A DNA stretch of 64,000 bases, taken from positions 17,594,941-17,658,940 of the forward strand of contig NC_084607.1 of assembly GCF_033807715.1 (NCBI RefSeq), written 5' to 3'. Origin of the DNA: Cololabis saira (lineage: Eukaryota; Chordata; Actinopteri; Beloniformes; Belonidae). Each line of letters opens with the position of its first letter. The first letter of the stretch is position 1. A model generated the notes under the pieces. That model had not been told where the DNA came from. It worked only from the letters and a program-made list of their open reading frames with translations, and did no database searches. A program made the position numbers and the translations under genes. Below, piece by piece: positions 34,301 through 45,073 of this stretch.

Positions 34301-37300
34301 ACAAAGAAATAATTTACCAAACACAAATGTCCTTACTTTTTATGCCAAGTTTAGTAATACATCTGCTGCATTTCTGTTTTATAGCCATCTCATCTCACCG
34401 TCAGCCAACGGATTCCATGGATGGAAACATAGATGTCCCACATTTTAAGAAGGGAAAACACGAAAGTAAGACCGCCTATCTACAGCGCATGGAGAATGCG
34501 GCACAACACGTCCTCTTCCTCACCAACAACCAAGTGGACAGACAGCCCGAGCTGGATGTGGACAAACAGGAGAAGCCTGCAGACACGGGCAAGTCTGTCA
34601 AAAAGAAAGAGTGAGTATGATGAGATTTGTAACCAACAAGGGAGCTTTCATCCAAACCCTTCTCCCATCTTTTGTCAGGACTTTGCCTGTATTAGTACTC
34701 TTCACGTTTTAACAAACAGATGGAAGCCAAAAAACTTTTACATATCCCTTTGAAACTTGAAAATGGTCCATTAACATTAACAAACAGGGAAGTAATGTAT
34801 AGTTGGGTCTTAACTTCAGCAGTTTCTCAGTAACAACAGCTTTGAAATGGCTAAAAGACCTGACACACCTACGCTCAGTTAAAAACAAACCTTGCTCCCT
34901 GTCATACGTCCATGGATGACTAATGTCTGATTACATGCAACAAGACCTTCTCACGCCATCTAAAGATTCAAGTTCTACTAGATCACATTACATATAGCAA
35001 TCTTGAGAATCAGAAATGAGTGCAGCACATCTTTACACACTGTCAACCCATTCAGACAACACCTCTCCTCTGAGGGTTTTCTGTAAAAGAATCTAACATG
35101 TTTTATTTCTCAGCTTGTGAGGAAACTACAAACATGAAATAAACCATTTGAGAAGTTAAACTCTCTCCTTTTTGACTTTGACCTCACATTTAGGAATTAA
35201 AAGAAGAAAAAAAATCTATGTAATAGTTTACGAGTTTTGAAAATGTTGTAATGTGCATTACTTCAGATTTAACTGTTTGCTTGTGTTTACCGTCTCACTA
35301 CAGGTATGCTAAAAACAGACTAGACAAGATTCAGCAGAAAAAGCTGGACAAACAAGTAGACAAAATGGAGAAAGAAATGTTTCTAGGTGAGGAATCAGTT
35401 TTTTTTTTCTCCTTATCCTTCTCTTTCTATGAGCAGTTGCCAGTAGGATAGGAAATAAGGAAGCCTGCAGTTCAGTCAAACCGTACACTGGTCAACATGG
35501 TTTAGCATTCGGTATTTTATATCTCCTGCAACTTAACTGCGTTTAACGCAACAAACTGACTACCTCGTTCATGACACATGAGCAGTACAAATTTGCTCAT
35601 GAATATCCCCACACATTTTCAGACTCCACGGTGCATAATAACCAATGCATAATATGGTCTGTTACTTTCATAAAATAGAAAAGAATAAGCTTTATTGGTC
35701 AATTATGGACATGCCAGAGAGGGAATTTGTTTTTGTTTTTTTGATTTTTTGCTCACTGAACCCAGATTTAAATAGTTACAAACAGTAATAGACAAATGGT
35801 CCTTATTAACAAATGTACAATTTAAAAGTGAACGGTGCAGCAGTATGAGGTAGTCATGGTTATTGAAAGGTGCATTGTCATAGTATATGATTGTGGTTGT
35901 CATTATTGTTATTATTATTGCACAGTGGTTGATTACTCTGAGACTCTATGGGTGATGAGAGTTCATCAGAGCAACAGCTTGGGGGAAGAAACTGTTTCTA
36001 GTCTGGAGGGTTTGGCGTACAGTATATATAATATGCAGAAACCTTTAAAACACATAAAACATGAAGGCAAATTAAGTGCAGTATATAACGTGTTTATAAA
36101 GTGTGTGTTAAAAGAGATGCATTGCATTGAAACAAAGCTCACCTTTACTGTGCATTCACACCAAAATCTTCAAAATCGCCTGCGGCCTCAGGGCAGGGCT
36201 TTCAAGCTCCGGAAGAGGGAGGACGTCTCCTCATTCTCTGCCCCACTGCCGGGCTCTGTAACATGGCTGGTGATGGCAGTAACCTTTCCTGCAGCATCAT
36301 ATCCTTGCCCCTGAAAACTAGTCTGGCTGCTACTGGTGGCTCTTTCCTTCATAATTTGGATGTATCGCCATGGCCGATGGACTGATGCCTCCGATCCACT
36401 CCTGCACCTCTCGTTTTCTTTCTTCCTTTCCATTCTGTATGTGTCCCTCAAACTTTTCACCTCTTTCTACAGTTATTAACTATACACAACACAGAAATAC
36501 AATACCTCTCCACCTGCATATACCGGTATATAAGATTCTGGGTCAAGCATAATCACAAGGCGATTTAGTGGATTTGTACATTGTTTACATGGATCTACAT
36601 TTATTTTGTATTTTACATTACCCTGTTACTTACCAGATATGCCAATAATTTCAGGCAACTTTTTCCATGCATCCAACTTCTTCTTAATGCCTCTATAAAT
36701 AAATAAGGAGACATTGTATAACTGGGAAACCAGAGACTGTGATTATCAGTTTTTCTCCATCTTTGTATTCTCTTTCTCCCGCCTTGGGCAAGGCTTCTCG
36801 TCTTGGGAATCCTAGTCTGTCATTGGATGCTGCTTTGGTGTCGCTGCTGCTTCATTTGCATGAAGTCGAGATTCTCTCAACTCCAAATTGACGCTCTGGT
36901 CACTGGCATCACGCTGCTCACTGCGGCCCGACGCGCCAAACTTCCTTTGTAGCAAGCGATCATCTAAAATGAATGGCTGCCGGCTGCTTATGATGCTCGT
37001 GAAGCTTTTGGTGTGAATGCAGGTTTAGAGTTTGCCTTGGACTCCTGTGGAGGCATGTCGCTGTCTCCTTCAGCTATGATTCCCATTTCTAGCTGGCGTT
37101 CATCACAAAAATGTCATATCCTGGGTCTTTCAGTTGTTTAGACACAACTAGTACCTGAATAAAATCTTTATTAGTGAATGGATGTCAGCTCAAAGATTCC
37201 TTCCAATCAGCTCTGCTCGCTTTGTATTTCTGTAGCTGTTCTCTTTTTGCATTTATAAGAAAATCAATGTTTCAGTAACCACATGTGAAAATGTTTTGTG

Positions 37301-37683
37301 TTGTAGATTATGTTCCCTTTGGTGAGGTTACGATGGCACCACCATCACTAAGCATCAAACCCAGAAAAGCTGAGGTCAAAACTCAGGTAATCTTCCGTGC
37401 AGAAGGACCACTGTTGTCTCACCGTTGAGTTCTTTTAGTAAATGTTCACCTGTGGTGTTTCTCTTGTACCTCCTCTATCCAGAAGGCCCCAAAGCAGCTG
37501 CTTCTCAACTCTCTGCTTGGCCACACGGCAGTCTCCACAGCCAAGCCGTCCATGGCCAGACAGAGACTCATGGAGGAGGAGAGGCAGCGAGTGGTGAAGG
37601 CCTACCGTCAGCTGAAGCAACAGAAACAACAGCAGCCCAAGGCCAGGACTGACAGCCTGGGAAAACTCATGAACCTTGCTTGA
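31372..37683 (+). CDS. ccdc137: Coiled-coil domain-containing protein 137
   Basis: Basic coiled-coil protein; the human protein is nuclear/nucleolar, chromosome-associated and affects retinoic-acid-receptor localisation. Six exons: 31372-31442, 31658-31803, 34385-34610, 35304-35386, 37307-37386, 37493 region starting at 37483 to 37683. Phases agree throughout and sum to 268 residues. The start MAKSKKNKNKG is strongly basic. Family motifs are IPFRLREIMKSKD, VPHFKKGKHESKTAYLQRM, AQHVLFLTNNQ, the Lys-rich coil LDKIQQKKLDKQVDKMEKEM, FGEVTMAPPSL and the C-terminal ARQRLMEEERQRVVKAYRQL. Donors are GT throughout, though exon 2 uses a weak GTCCGT. Introns 2 and 4 are filled with transposons. Its place beside pde6g matches human 17q25.3. 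A CACGTG E-box lies at 31331-31336. Confidence 0.93.
31941..32600. mobile_element. hAT-type MITE, right end decayed
   Basis: Begins CAGAGGTGTCAAAAGTATTC and is full of AAGTA/TACTT motifs such as ACTCAGGTAGAAGTATAGAT. Near the right side the inverted copy AGTATAGATAACC...TCTACTTAAGTA is present, but the terminal GACACCTCTG is missing. It lies in ccdc137 intron 2 and abuts the next element. Confidence 0.7.
32604..33563. mobile_element. MITE with GGGTCAAAGACGT ends
   Basis: Both ends carry GGGTCAAAGACGT in inverted orientation (32604-32616; 33551-33563). The flanks share ATGA on both sides, a candidate 4-bp target duplication. Inside, the 16-base phrase GGTCACCCCACATGATG recurs near 33095 and 33369. 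No coding sequence seen. Superfamily not assigned. Confidence 0.65.
33609..34250 (-). mobile_element. Tc1/mariner relic with internal deletion
   Basis: The minus strand encodes pieces of a Tc1-like DDE transposase: FRDESRFCF, then NFILQDDNARP, then MEWPPSSPDLNPIEHLWHQL. The catalytic Asp-containing DDN and the Glu-containing NPIEHLW blocks are in different frames, and the region between the DESRF block and the DDN block is shortened. It is inactive and lies in ccdc137 intron 2. Confidence 0.8.
35663..36040. repeat. Interspersed repeat, copy 1
   Basis: Shares GCTCACTGAACCCAGATTTA, the ATTAACAAATGTACAATT block and GGTGCAGCAGTATGAG with 52486-52690, and ends with GGGGGAAGAAACTGTTTCTA, typical of a fish LINE 3' region in reverse. 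It lies in ccdc137 intron 4. Confidence 0.6.
36151..37021 (-). mobile_element. PIF/Harbinger-type element with MADF/SANT-like coding remnant
   Basis: The ends are TGCATTCACACCAAAA (36151) and its inverted copy TTTTGGTGTGAATGCA (to 37021). The minus strand codes for LDAWKKLPEIIG and WKSLRDTYRMERKK-like peptides followed by WRYIQIM, which resembles the MADF/Myb-like DNA-binding protein that PIF/Harbinger elements carry beside the transposase. I see no transposase. It lies in ccdc137 intron 4. Confidence 0.65.
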
Positions 37684-38193
37684 TGTCTCATACGATTCAA
37701 ATCAAGAAACATCTGATTGGCCATCTACGGTCGGCATCAGTGACCGCAACTTGCTCTGAAGTTTAGAAACCGAGACCACAATCAGTAAGACTGGAGTTGA
37801 TGTGTCAGGCTAGGTGTTCACACCAATAACGTGCAGGAAAACATGCAAACATTTACTACAGGGTGACGTAGGTGTTAAACAATCTATAGGAGCATTTCTG
37901 AAGTAAAGGAACCAACCTTTCACGTCTCATCTACCGGATAACCTATGCAAACAAGAAGCCTTTGTTGGTTTCCCAGCTGTATCTGTCTTGTATGTTTACA
38001 CACAAGTGCTTGTTTGCATTTACAGTGCTATCATATTTGCATGTTCTAGAAAGCACAATAACATCATCTGTGGTGCGATACACGTTAAGTCTAAAAGGTT
38101 ATCTCAAGGACCGGGTGTTTCTCTGCTTGCTGTGACTCTCAGGTCCCACTAGAGGGCAGCCTCCCGTTCCAAAGCTGGTTTCATAATGTTTGT

Positions 38194-38199
38194 AATAAA
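38194..38199 (+). terminator. ccdc137: Polyadenylation signal of ccdc137
   Basis: AATAAA about 510 bp after the ccdc137 stop. Confidence 0.55.
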
Positions 38200-38524
38200 C
38201 TAAAGCATTCTACTTAGAGGTATTGCGTTATATGTTTGTACATCTAATGTAATTTATGTAGCCTGTTATCTTTTTTCTCACTCCGTGTTTGATGACTGCG
38301 GAAAAAAATTAACAAGTCCGCCTTATTTCACTTGGCCTGCAATGATAGATATGAGTTGTCTAGTATTTGACGTTTTCTTCAGTACAAATAACTCTATCAT
38401 CAATACTGAGCTCCAAACAAACACACTCTAATTTCTAGGGTGTCCTTTACTTGTCAATGTTATGGGATGATGACATTATCAAAATATGGCTTTCTTTTTC
38501 CAAACTGTTTTTGAGCCTCAAACA

Positions 38525-38590
38525 TGGAAAGCGTCTAGAGACAACATCTGTTGTATTAGACGCTATATAAATAAAATTGAATTGAATTGA
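38525..38590 (+). repeat. LINE/SINE 3' tail
   Basis: TCTAGAGACAACATCTGTTG followed by CGCTATATAAATAAAATTGAATTGAATTGAA. Same tail family as 21830-22070. Confidence 0.7.
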
Positions 38591-38599
38591 AACACATAA

Positions 38600-40840
38600 T
38601 TTTGTCAAACAAATTAAGCTCTCAGATGTTACTTTCCTTCAACCAGAATCTTACATACATAAATCACATTAGCCTTCCCAAATGTGGAGCCTGGTACAGC
38701 TTTTTACATATATAATCCTTTCCAGATTTATTCTCATAAACACACTTTTGCTTAAATACAGACCTTGTGTATCTTTGATATTAAAAACAAATATTTTGTA
38801 GACAATGTTTTTCCAACAGTGATCAGCTGATTTATATCCCCAGATGGCGTTAACGTGTAGTTCTGATTGTCTCTCCTCTGGCCAATGAATTTGGTCTCTT
38901 TAATCAGCTTGACTGGCAGGACTCTGAACATTTATTTAATTATTTATTTTCATCTGTGTTTGCCCTCAGAGGGTTGTCAGAGTGACAAGGAAATGTGCTA
39001 CATAGGGATAGCTGCTTGCGATTGCTTGTCATGCGTGCATCACAGCTACTCGTGTCATCAGGGGGTTACAGTTGCTGCCTGCGTTGTTTTTGATTTCAAC
39101 TCGAGTCACTGACCAGACATCAATATCTATTATGGCCCAAATCAACCCTGGACCATTTCGACATATTTATATTGTGAGATTTCAGCTCTGCTCACAGCTG
39201 AGTGGCAGTTTACCAGCCCCCACTTCACGAGTTACCCAGGGTCACTGCTGTTGTTAATGCAAATCAACATGCAACACACAACATTAGAGCAGATTTTATT
39301 TAAACATGAAGAAAAGACATTGTTAAAAATGTTTGGATGTCCTTTTTTTTTTTTCCTCTGGATGTTTCTAGTCGGGTTGTTTGACAAGGCTATAACAGAC
39401 ATCAAATGTGGTGGAAAGTGTGCTCACTAAACTTGGCCGCTAATGTCATTAATCTGTGCATTTCATCCTGTGAGGAGTTAAAAAGTGTAAAAGCTCTGTT
39501 GGCATACCCGATAATCACTCCTAATATCTACGCACGGGATCAAGGCCCAAGGCATTACAGAAAGAAAGCTCAAAATTTGCACAGGTGTTCCTTTGTACAC
39601 TTTTTTTTTTTGATTTCCTCATTTATTTCCCTCGTTGCTGCTGATGGTATAAGGTTGTGGGTGTAATTTGGAGAGAGGCGATTCGGCCCGCTGCTAGGCA
39701 GCCGTGGCTGCCTCAGACGCTTTTAATTGTCTTTATCTTTGTGTGAGACGGTGAGGGGGGAGACAAATGATATGGAAATAATTGCACTTACATCCGTACA
39801 GAAGGTGGGCAACTCTTGTTAGGCAAAGCAGTTGCCAGTGCTTACTGGTTGAAGGCATTTTTCGACAATTACGACCAAATAAAAGTATACTGTAATCCAC
39901 TACCTTATTCTTAGAACATTGCAGCACTAAATTAATGCTGCTGAGAGCAGATCACTTGAAGTTACTGTGGTTTTTGTTTTGAGAGTAGCAGCCTCAAAAT
40001 ATAATTCTCTGTACCGTGGAAACATTTTCATCCCAGGCAGCAGCTGAAGCCTGTAGGCCACAGTGTGTTGTTCCAAATTGAATGTATCAGAGAAACATAT
40101 GTAAATATGTGGCCCCGAATAATGCCATAATCCTGGTGGCACTTCCTCTTTAAGCTTCCCACTTGTGAGTTGTTATCTTTTACAGTGCAAAGAGCCAACA
40201 GCAGCATGGGATTTAGATGACTTTTATGGGTTTAATAACTTAGAATGTACAACTTAACAAAAGAAGGCATCTTAATAATCCAAGGCTTGACCAAATCTTT
40301 ACTTTCAGACTAAGTAGGAATCCTAACATCAGGCACATAAAGTATATTATGCTGCACTGAATAGATTAACATATTACAGGGTACAGATTTGTGATAGGAA
40401 CATAGTTAAGCAATTCTTAGACATCATTTTACACAGCCTGTGGATAAATTACGTTTTATGGAGGCCAACAACAGAATGAGTGATTACAGCCGATTTATAC
40501 TTTGGACCATGGATGACATGGAGAGATAGTTTCAATAAAAAGGCCACAAAATGTAAAAAACAAAACAAAAAAACTAAGGCAATATGTTTTGATATTAAAG
40601 TGTTCATACAACATTACATAAATTAAATAAATCTAGGTGTATTATTGTTGGTATGTCAGTTTTTACTTGTGCCCTCGTGCTTACATAACAAACATTAAGC
40701 CGGTACACTAGAAAAGAGGAAGTCTGAGAGCAGCTACAACTATACATCATATTGGTACACACTTCTGAAAAGTGTAAGAATCACTGAAAATTGGGTTACC
40801 CTAGTTAAGATTTATCTAGCTGCAGCAAAAAGAACATCAG
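38600..40840. other. Intergenic between ccdc137 and gprc5c
   Basis: No gene recognised. The right part (about 40000-40840) probably includes the gprc5c 3' UTR, since its stop is at 40846-40848. Confidence 0.4.
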
Positions 40841-40845
40841 CCAAC

Positions 40846-43403
40846 CTATGAAATTGGTTGAGATGTCAAGGACTCCGCTGAACGAGACAGGGAGTTCCTG
40901 CGGCTTCCCAGGTGCAAAGACGGGACTGTGACTCGAGGTATGATGGTGTTTTGGTCCCTCTGTGGAGAGATGCACACACATGACCACTACGAGGGCACCG
41001 AAGCTGGAAAAATGTTTTGATGTATAAGATAACATTAAACACACTCACCGTTCTCAGACCTTTAGCAATTAAGGCTATTTCTGTCGGCTGGTACACACAA
41101 CTTCGTAAAGGTAGTTGACCATTATAACCCCCGTATGGAGACGTTGATTTTGGGGGTTCTGGAGAACGACAAATGTGTTGAGAATGTTTTTTTTTGTCAA
41201 CATAACTGATGCTTTAGATCAGAGTTCTACATTGTAATAGTTACCATAAGTGAAATGATACAGTTTCAATATAATTGCCTCTTAAAAGGGATACTTTGAA
41301 GCAATGATGTTGCTTGTTCAGTAAATTTGTTTTCACGGTATGTCTGGAAAAGTCACATACACACAACACCAATGCTGTACTTTTCAAATCCAAGCACAAG
41401 TGTCATGATCAAGATTACAGCTAGTCTGAAACAGAGTGGATTAGGGTTGCAAAGGGGTGGAAAATTTCCGGTAAATTTCCGGAAACTTTCCGGAAACTTT
41501 CCATGGGAAGTTAAACTGGGGAATTTTGGAAATATTCCAAATTGGAAACTTTCCATGGGAATTATGGGAATTTATGGGAATTATTGGGAATTTATGGGAA
41601 TTTATGGGAATTAACTGAAAATTGGGGGTAATTTAAACAAACTGTATCATATCCAAACATTAGCACCTAACTTACCAGCTAGCTAGCTACTGTGTTAATA
41701 CATTTTTATTTAATATTTGCAAGTTAAACATTAATACCATTAGGCTATAGATCAAATATATTTACCCCATAATATTATCAAAACTTACTTGACTTTATAT
41801 AGTCCGTGGGCTCAAATGTGTGGCCTCCAGGCTTCAAGAAATCACCTGTGCATGTGATGGAGGAATGCACAGTGCCTGTAGGGGGCGTGGCCTCAATATC
41901 CCTGCAGTAAGCAATGTGCTGTGTGCATGTGATTGAGGAGTGTACTTGCATTAAATCTGGTTGTTTTAGCCAAGACTATGCTACAATATATTTCCCCCAA
42001 CTATATTTAAGTTCCCTGTTAAGGGCCAACCATCAATTCTGTAAATTTCTTATTTATTCCCGTTAATTCCCGTTAATTCCCATATATTCCCGTTAATTCC
42101 CATATATTCCCGTTAATTCCTGTTAATTCCCATATATTCCCGTTAATTCCCATATATTCCCGTTAATTCTCATGGAAAGTTTCCAACTTTGAAAATTCCC
42201 GGAATTTTGCAACCCTAGAGTGGATATATCTGGGCTGTTTGTTAAAGACAAAATAGCCTACTAATATTCACCAATACTAACACCAATTGGTAAAGGAAAA
42301 AATAGCAAATACAAAATCTTACTTAGTGCAGAAGCTAATACCAAAGCCAGTATTGTCATATTATTTTTTTTTTGTTTTTTGTTTTTTTAGAGTCAGCATT
42401 TTTAAATGCCGGATCAATATAATGTTGTGGTGTTCAATGCTGTACCTGGTTGGGGCTCTTCCATTGAGAAAGCTTTGTTCTCTATGTACACATCTGGCTC
42501 CTTCAGGATGGTGTCATACGCCAGGCTCCTTGCAGGATAGACGTCCTCTCCATCGGGGGGCTGCTCCTGCTCTGGATCCGCTTGTGTCAGTAGGCAAATT
42601 TCTGGAATTGTGTAGAGAAAAAGGAATATCCAGGCATTTGACACCACACCTACAGCCAGAGTAGGGTCATCCCAGCTCGGATTCCCAACCTGTAGGTTTC
42701 CATAGGCATACATGCTAATCCAAGCTATCCAAATTGCTATGGTGAAGAGCCCAGTGGTCAGGATGAACGCTCCATCTCGGCGCCACTGTTTGTGCTTGTG
42801 TTTCAGTGAGGGAAAAGCCATCAGTACGACCGCTAGCATCAGAACCATTACATAGATGAGGGCCATGACGAAGTCCTGGTTGGTAATGTTGCAGGACACG
42901 TCAGGATCTTCTCTTAGTGGGATTCGGACCACAGTGATGACGAGCCACTCAGTGTTGATGATCACCTCAACGAGCCACAGCCCCAGCGCTCCTAGCCACA
43001 ACATCCAGCTCCTGGGCCCACGGCCTCGCCGCTCCAGCAGAGCGAGCCACAGCCCGTGCATGACCAGGCAGGCCAGACAGCCGGAGAACAGCACTCCGAA
43101 CAGGAACCTCCGAGCGGAGCAGCTTGTAGAATAAGGGCCCACGATGAAGGCGAAAGTAAGTCCAAAAAGTCCCAACGTGAAGACTAAGATACTGGCCTGC
43201 AGAGCCACCATGCCTTTTCTCCTCTTGTTTGTCACAAAGGGTAGGGAGGCCATGAGAATGATGAACAGGACAAAGGAAGTCACCACACCAGCAGCAGCAA
43301 CAGCCTCCACCACGACTCCCCAGGCTGTTTTCAGGTCACACAGGTTGTAATAGATGGAGTTGATGCTGGGATCACATCCTTTAGGAGCACTTGTTGGCTC
43401 CAT
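40846..43403 (-). CDS. gprc5c: G protein-coupled receptor class C group 5 member C
   Basis: Orphan retinoic-acid-induced seven-helix receptor of the plasma membrane. Coding exons on the minus strand: 42446-43403 (whole seven-helix core), 41049-41158 and 40846-40959, phases 1 and 0, about 393 residues. The N-terminus CDPSINSIYYNLCD and seven hydrophobic segments match RAIG3, as do RRFLFGVLFSGC, LVEVIINTEWLVI and WDDPTLA. The tail has ILKEPDVYIENKAFSMEEP, SPYGGYNGQL and VYQPTEIALIA. The tail ends early (TSQPIS) and lacks the NPYVWD-type end of human GPRC5C. The coding start lacks a signal peptide. A TTGCAG acceptor just before the ATG means at least one 5' exon lies upstream. Confidence 0.93.
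41442..42217. mobile_element. hAT-type MITE, 776 bp, with 8-bp TSD and internal tandem arrays
   Basis: The ends TAGGGTTGCAAA and TTTGCAACCCTA are inverted and flanked by the perfect 8-bp duplication GAGTGGAT (41434-41441, 42218-42225). Inside the left end are repeats of GGGAATTTAT (about 41560-41625); inside the right end are repeats of ATTCCCGTTAATTCCCATAT (about 42055-42170). The two arrays are roughly complementary, so the element could form a long hairpin. It lies in gprc5c intron 2. Confidence 0.92.
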
Positions 43404-43639
43404 TGTTTCACTGCAGACTTTTGTTTAAATGCTGCAACACAAACAACCAGTTAAAATCAACATCAGCTGATTTGAAATAAAACAGTACATTGTCAAAAGT
43501 ATAGATCACCCACTTTACTTTAAGTGGCTGCACCAAAATATGACATTTATTATCATTTTAAGCAAAGTACCGCCATTTTCAAGGGATCAACATTTTTGGA
43601 GTTAGCAACATAATAATAATATTTTGATGAAAATACTTT

Positions 43640-44430
43640 GCAGTTCCTGGATGTCAACAAATTCACGATTCCATCCCTGGAAATGGGTTGCCAGGCACTT
43701 CCCTGCAGCCACCTCCAGTTATTGCTTGTTTGTGGACCTTCCTTCTTTTAGTTTTGTCTTCAGCATGTGTTATTGGGTTCAGATCAGGTGACTGACTTGG
43801 TCACTGAGGAATATCTTGTTTCTTTTTCCACCACCCTTGACAAATGATGTGAGATGTTTTGGATCGTAGGCGGTCTCTTTCCTTTTTCATACTTTTTTCT
43901 TGCCATCATTCATCATCCACTTCTTGAATGTTACCTGTGCTTTCCACTCTACTGTAATCCCACTGTATTTACAACCACAAAGGTGTCTCACGACCGCAGA
44001 GTGTCACAACGACACACTTCTTCAGTGTTCTTGAGTTCCTTATATGTCCTGAACTATTTATTTGCCAAAACCTCTAAGGTTTTTACTTTCTCTGTTTTTA
44101 ATTTATAATGTTTGATCACCCTAATGATTTCATCCTCCACTTGCTTTGAGATCTCTTTGGACTTCATATTGGTAGCTCCAGGTAAACAGCTCCCAAGTGC
44201 CAACTCAGTACCTGATATCAACTCCTGACCTTTCATCTGCTTCATTTGCCTTGAAGCAACGAGTGAATAGGCAGCACCAGGCCAATTAACTTGTTTTTAG
44301 TGTACTGTCCAAATACTTTTGAGCCCCTGAAAATGGAAGAACTTTCTTCATAACAATTGTAGTTCTTATGAAGTAGAAGCATTGTTTTTATTTGGGAGAC
44401 CTCTTAAATTAAAACTGAAGGTCCACACCG
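43640..44430 (-). mobile_element. Tc1-like transposon relic
   Basis: The minus strand retains PSQSPDLNPI, the Tc1-type motif before the catalytic glutamate, with stops around it. The right side has the CTGTCCAAATACTTTTGAGC block seen near the ends of old vertebrate Tc1-like elements. It lies just upstream of the gprc5c coding exon. Confidence 0.65.
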
Positions 44431-44961
44431 TCATCTTAATTGTTTTACACATCATTGTAATGGATTTAAATCTTTACATCCATTAAATTATATTTAAAAA
44501 TACATATTTAAAACAAAAGCTTTTCACCACCAAGATAATAATTTGCAGCCTTTAAATTGTTCAAAGTGCCAACTTTCTATGTAACTGTGTTTCTTTTACT
44601 TATTACTGTTTAAAAACAGTGACCTGTTTTCCCTTGGCATAAATTAGGTTTTAAAATCCTGCAGGGACTTTATAATGTTAGCATTTTACAACAAGACCCC
44701 TCCTACAGCAATGTTACAACCTTGCAGATGCAGAATTAATATATTCTGTATTTGGAAAATTCAGTGGTGTCAGTACGGTTTTAAATTATTTTTTGTTGAC
44801 CCAGAAAACACAATCAGAGAAATTATAGTCTACTTTTTTCTACTTTTTTTTCTCATAGGATATTTCTTACTAGGTGAAAAAGTGACATAAAAAACAGACA
44901 TTTAAAATCCGGACCCCAGGTTTTAGTTTTCCATGCAAACTCCAGATAAGAGCGCTCTCAC

Positions 44962-45073
44962 CAGAACTCGCTGCGAGCTGCTCCTGCAGGAACTCAGGTA
45001 GATTCACGCCGACTTCAGTGAGCTGATCTGCCTCTACACACTCATTACTTTCGGGGATCAGCAAAGCATCCAA
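44962..45073 (-). other. Candidate 5' exon with short acidic frame
   Basis: From ATG 45073 the minus strand reads MDALLIPESNECVEADQLTE and continues to a good donor TTCTG|GTGAGAG (exon end 44962). Splicing to the gprc5c coding exon would put this frame out of phase, so it could be a 5' UTR exon of gprc5c with an upstream ORF, or the first exon of another gene. No family recognised. Confidence 0.3.

Noticed and set aside
33952..34614. 220-codon plus frame
   Set aside because: Only its last part (34385-34610) is ccdc137 exon 3; the rest is antisense to the Tc1 relic and intron.
42055..42170. Regular short repeats resembling a CRISPR array
   Set aside because: Eukaryotic DNA; the repeats are tandem AT-rich units inside a hAT MITE without unique spacers.
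42287..43350. Plus-strand frames across gprc5c
   Set aside because: Antisense shadows of the receptor coding exon.
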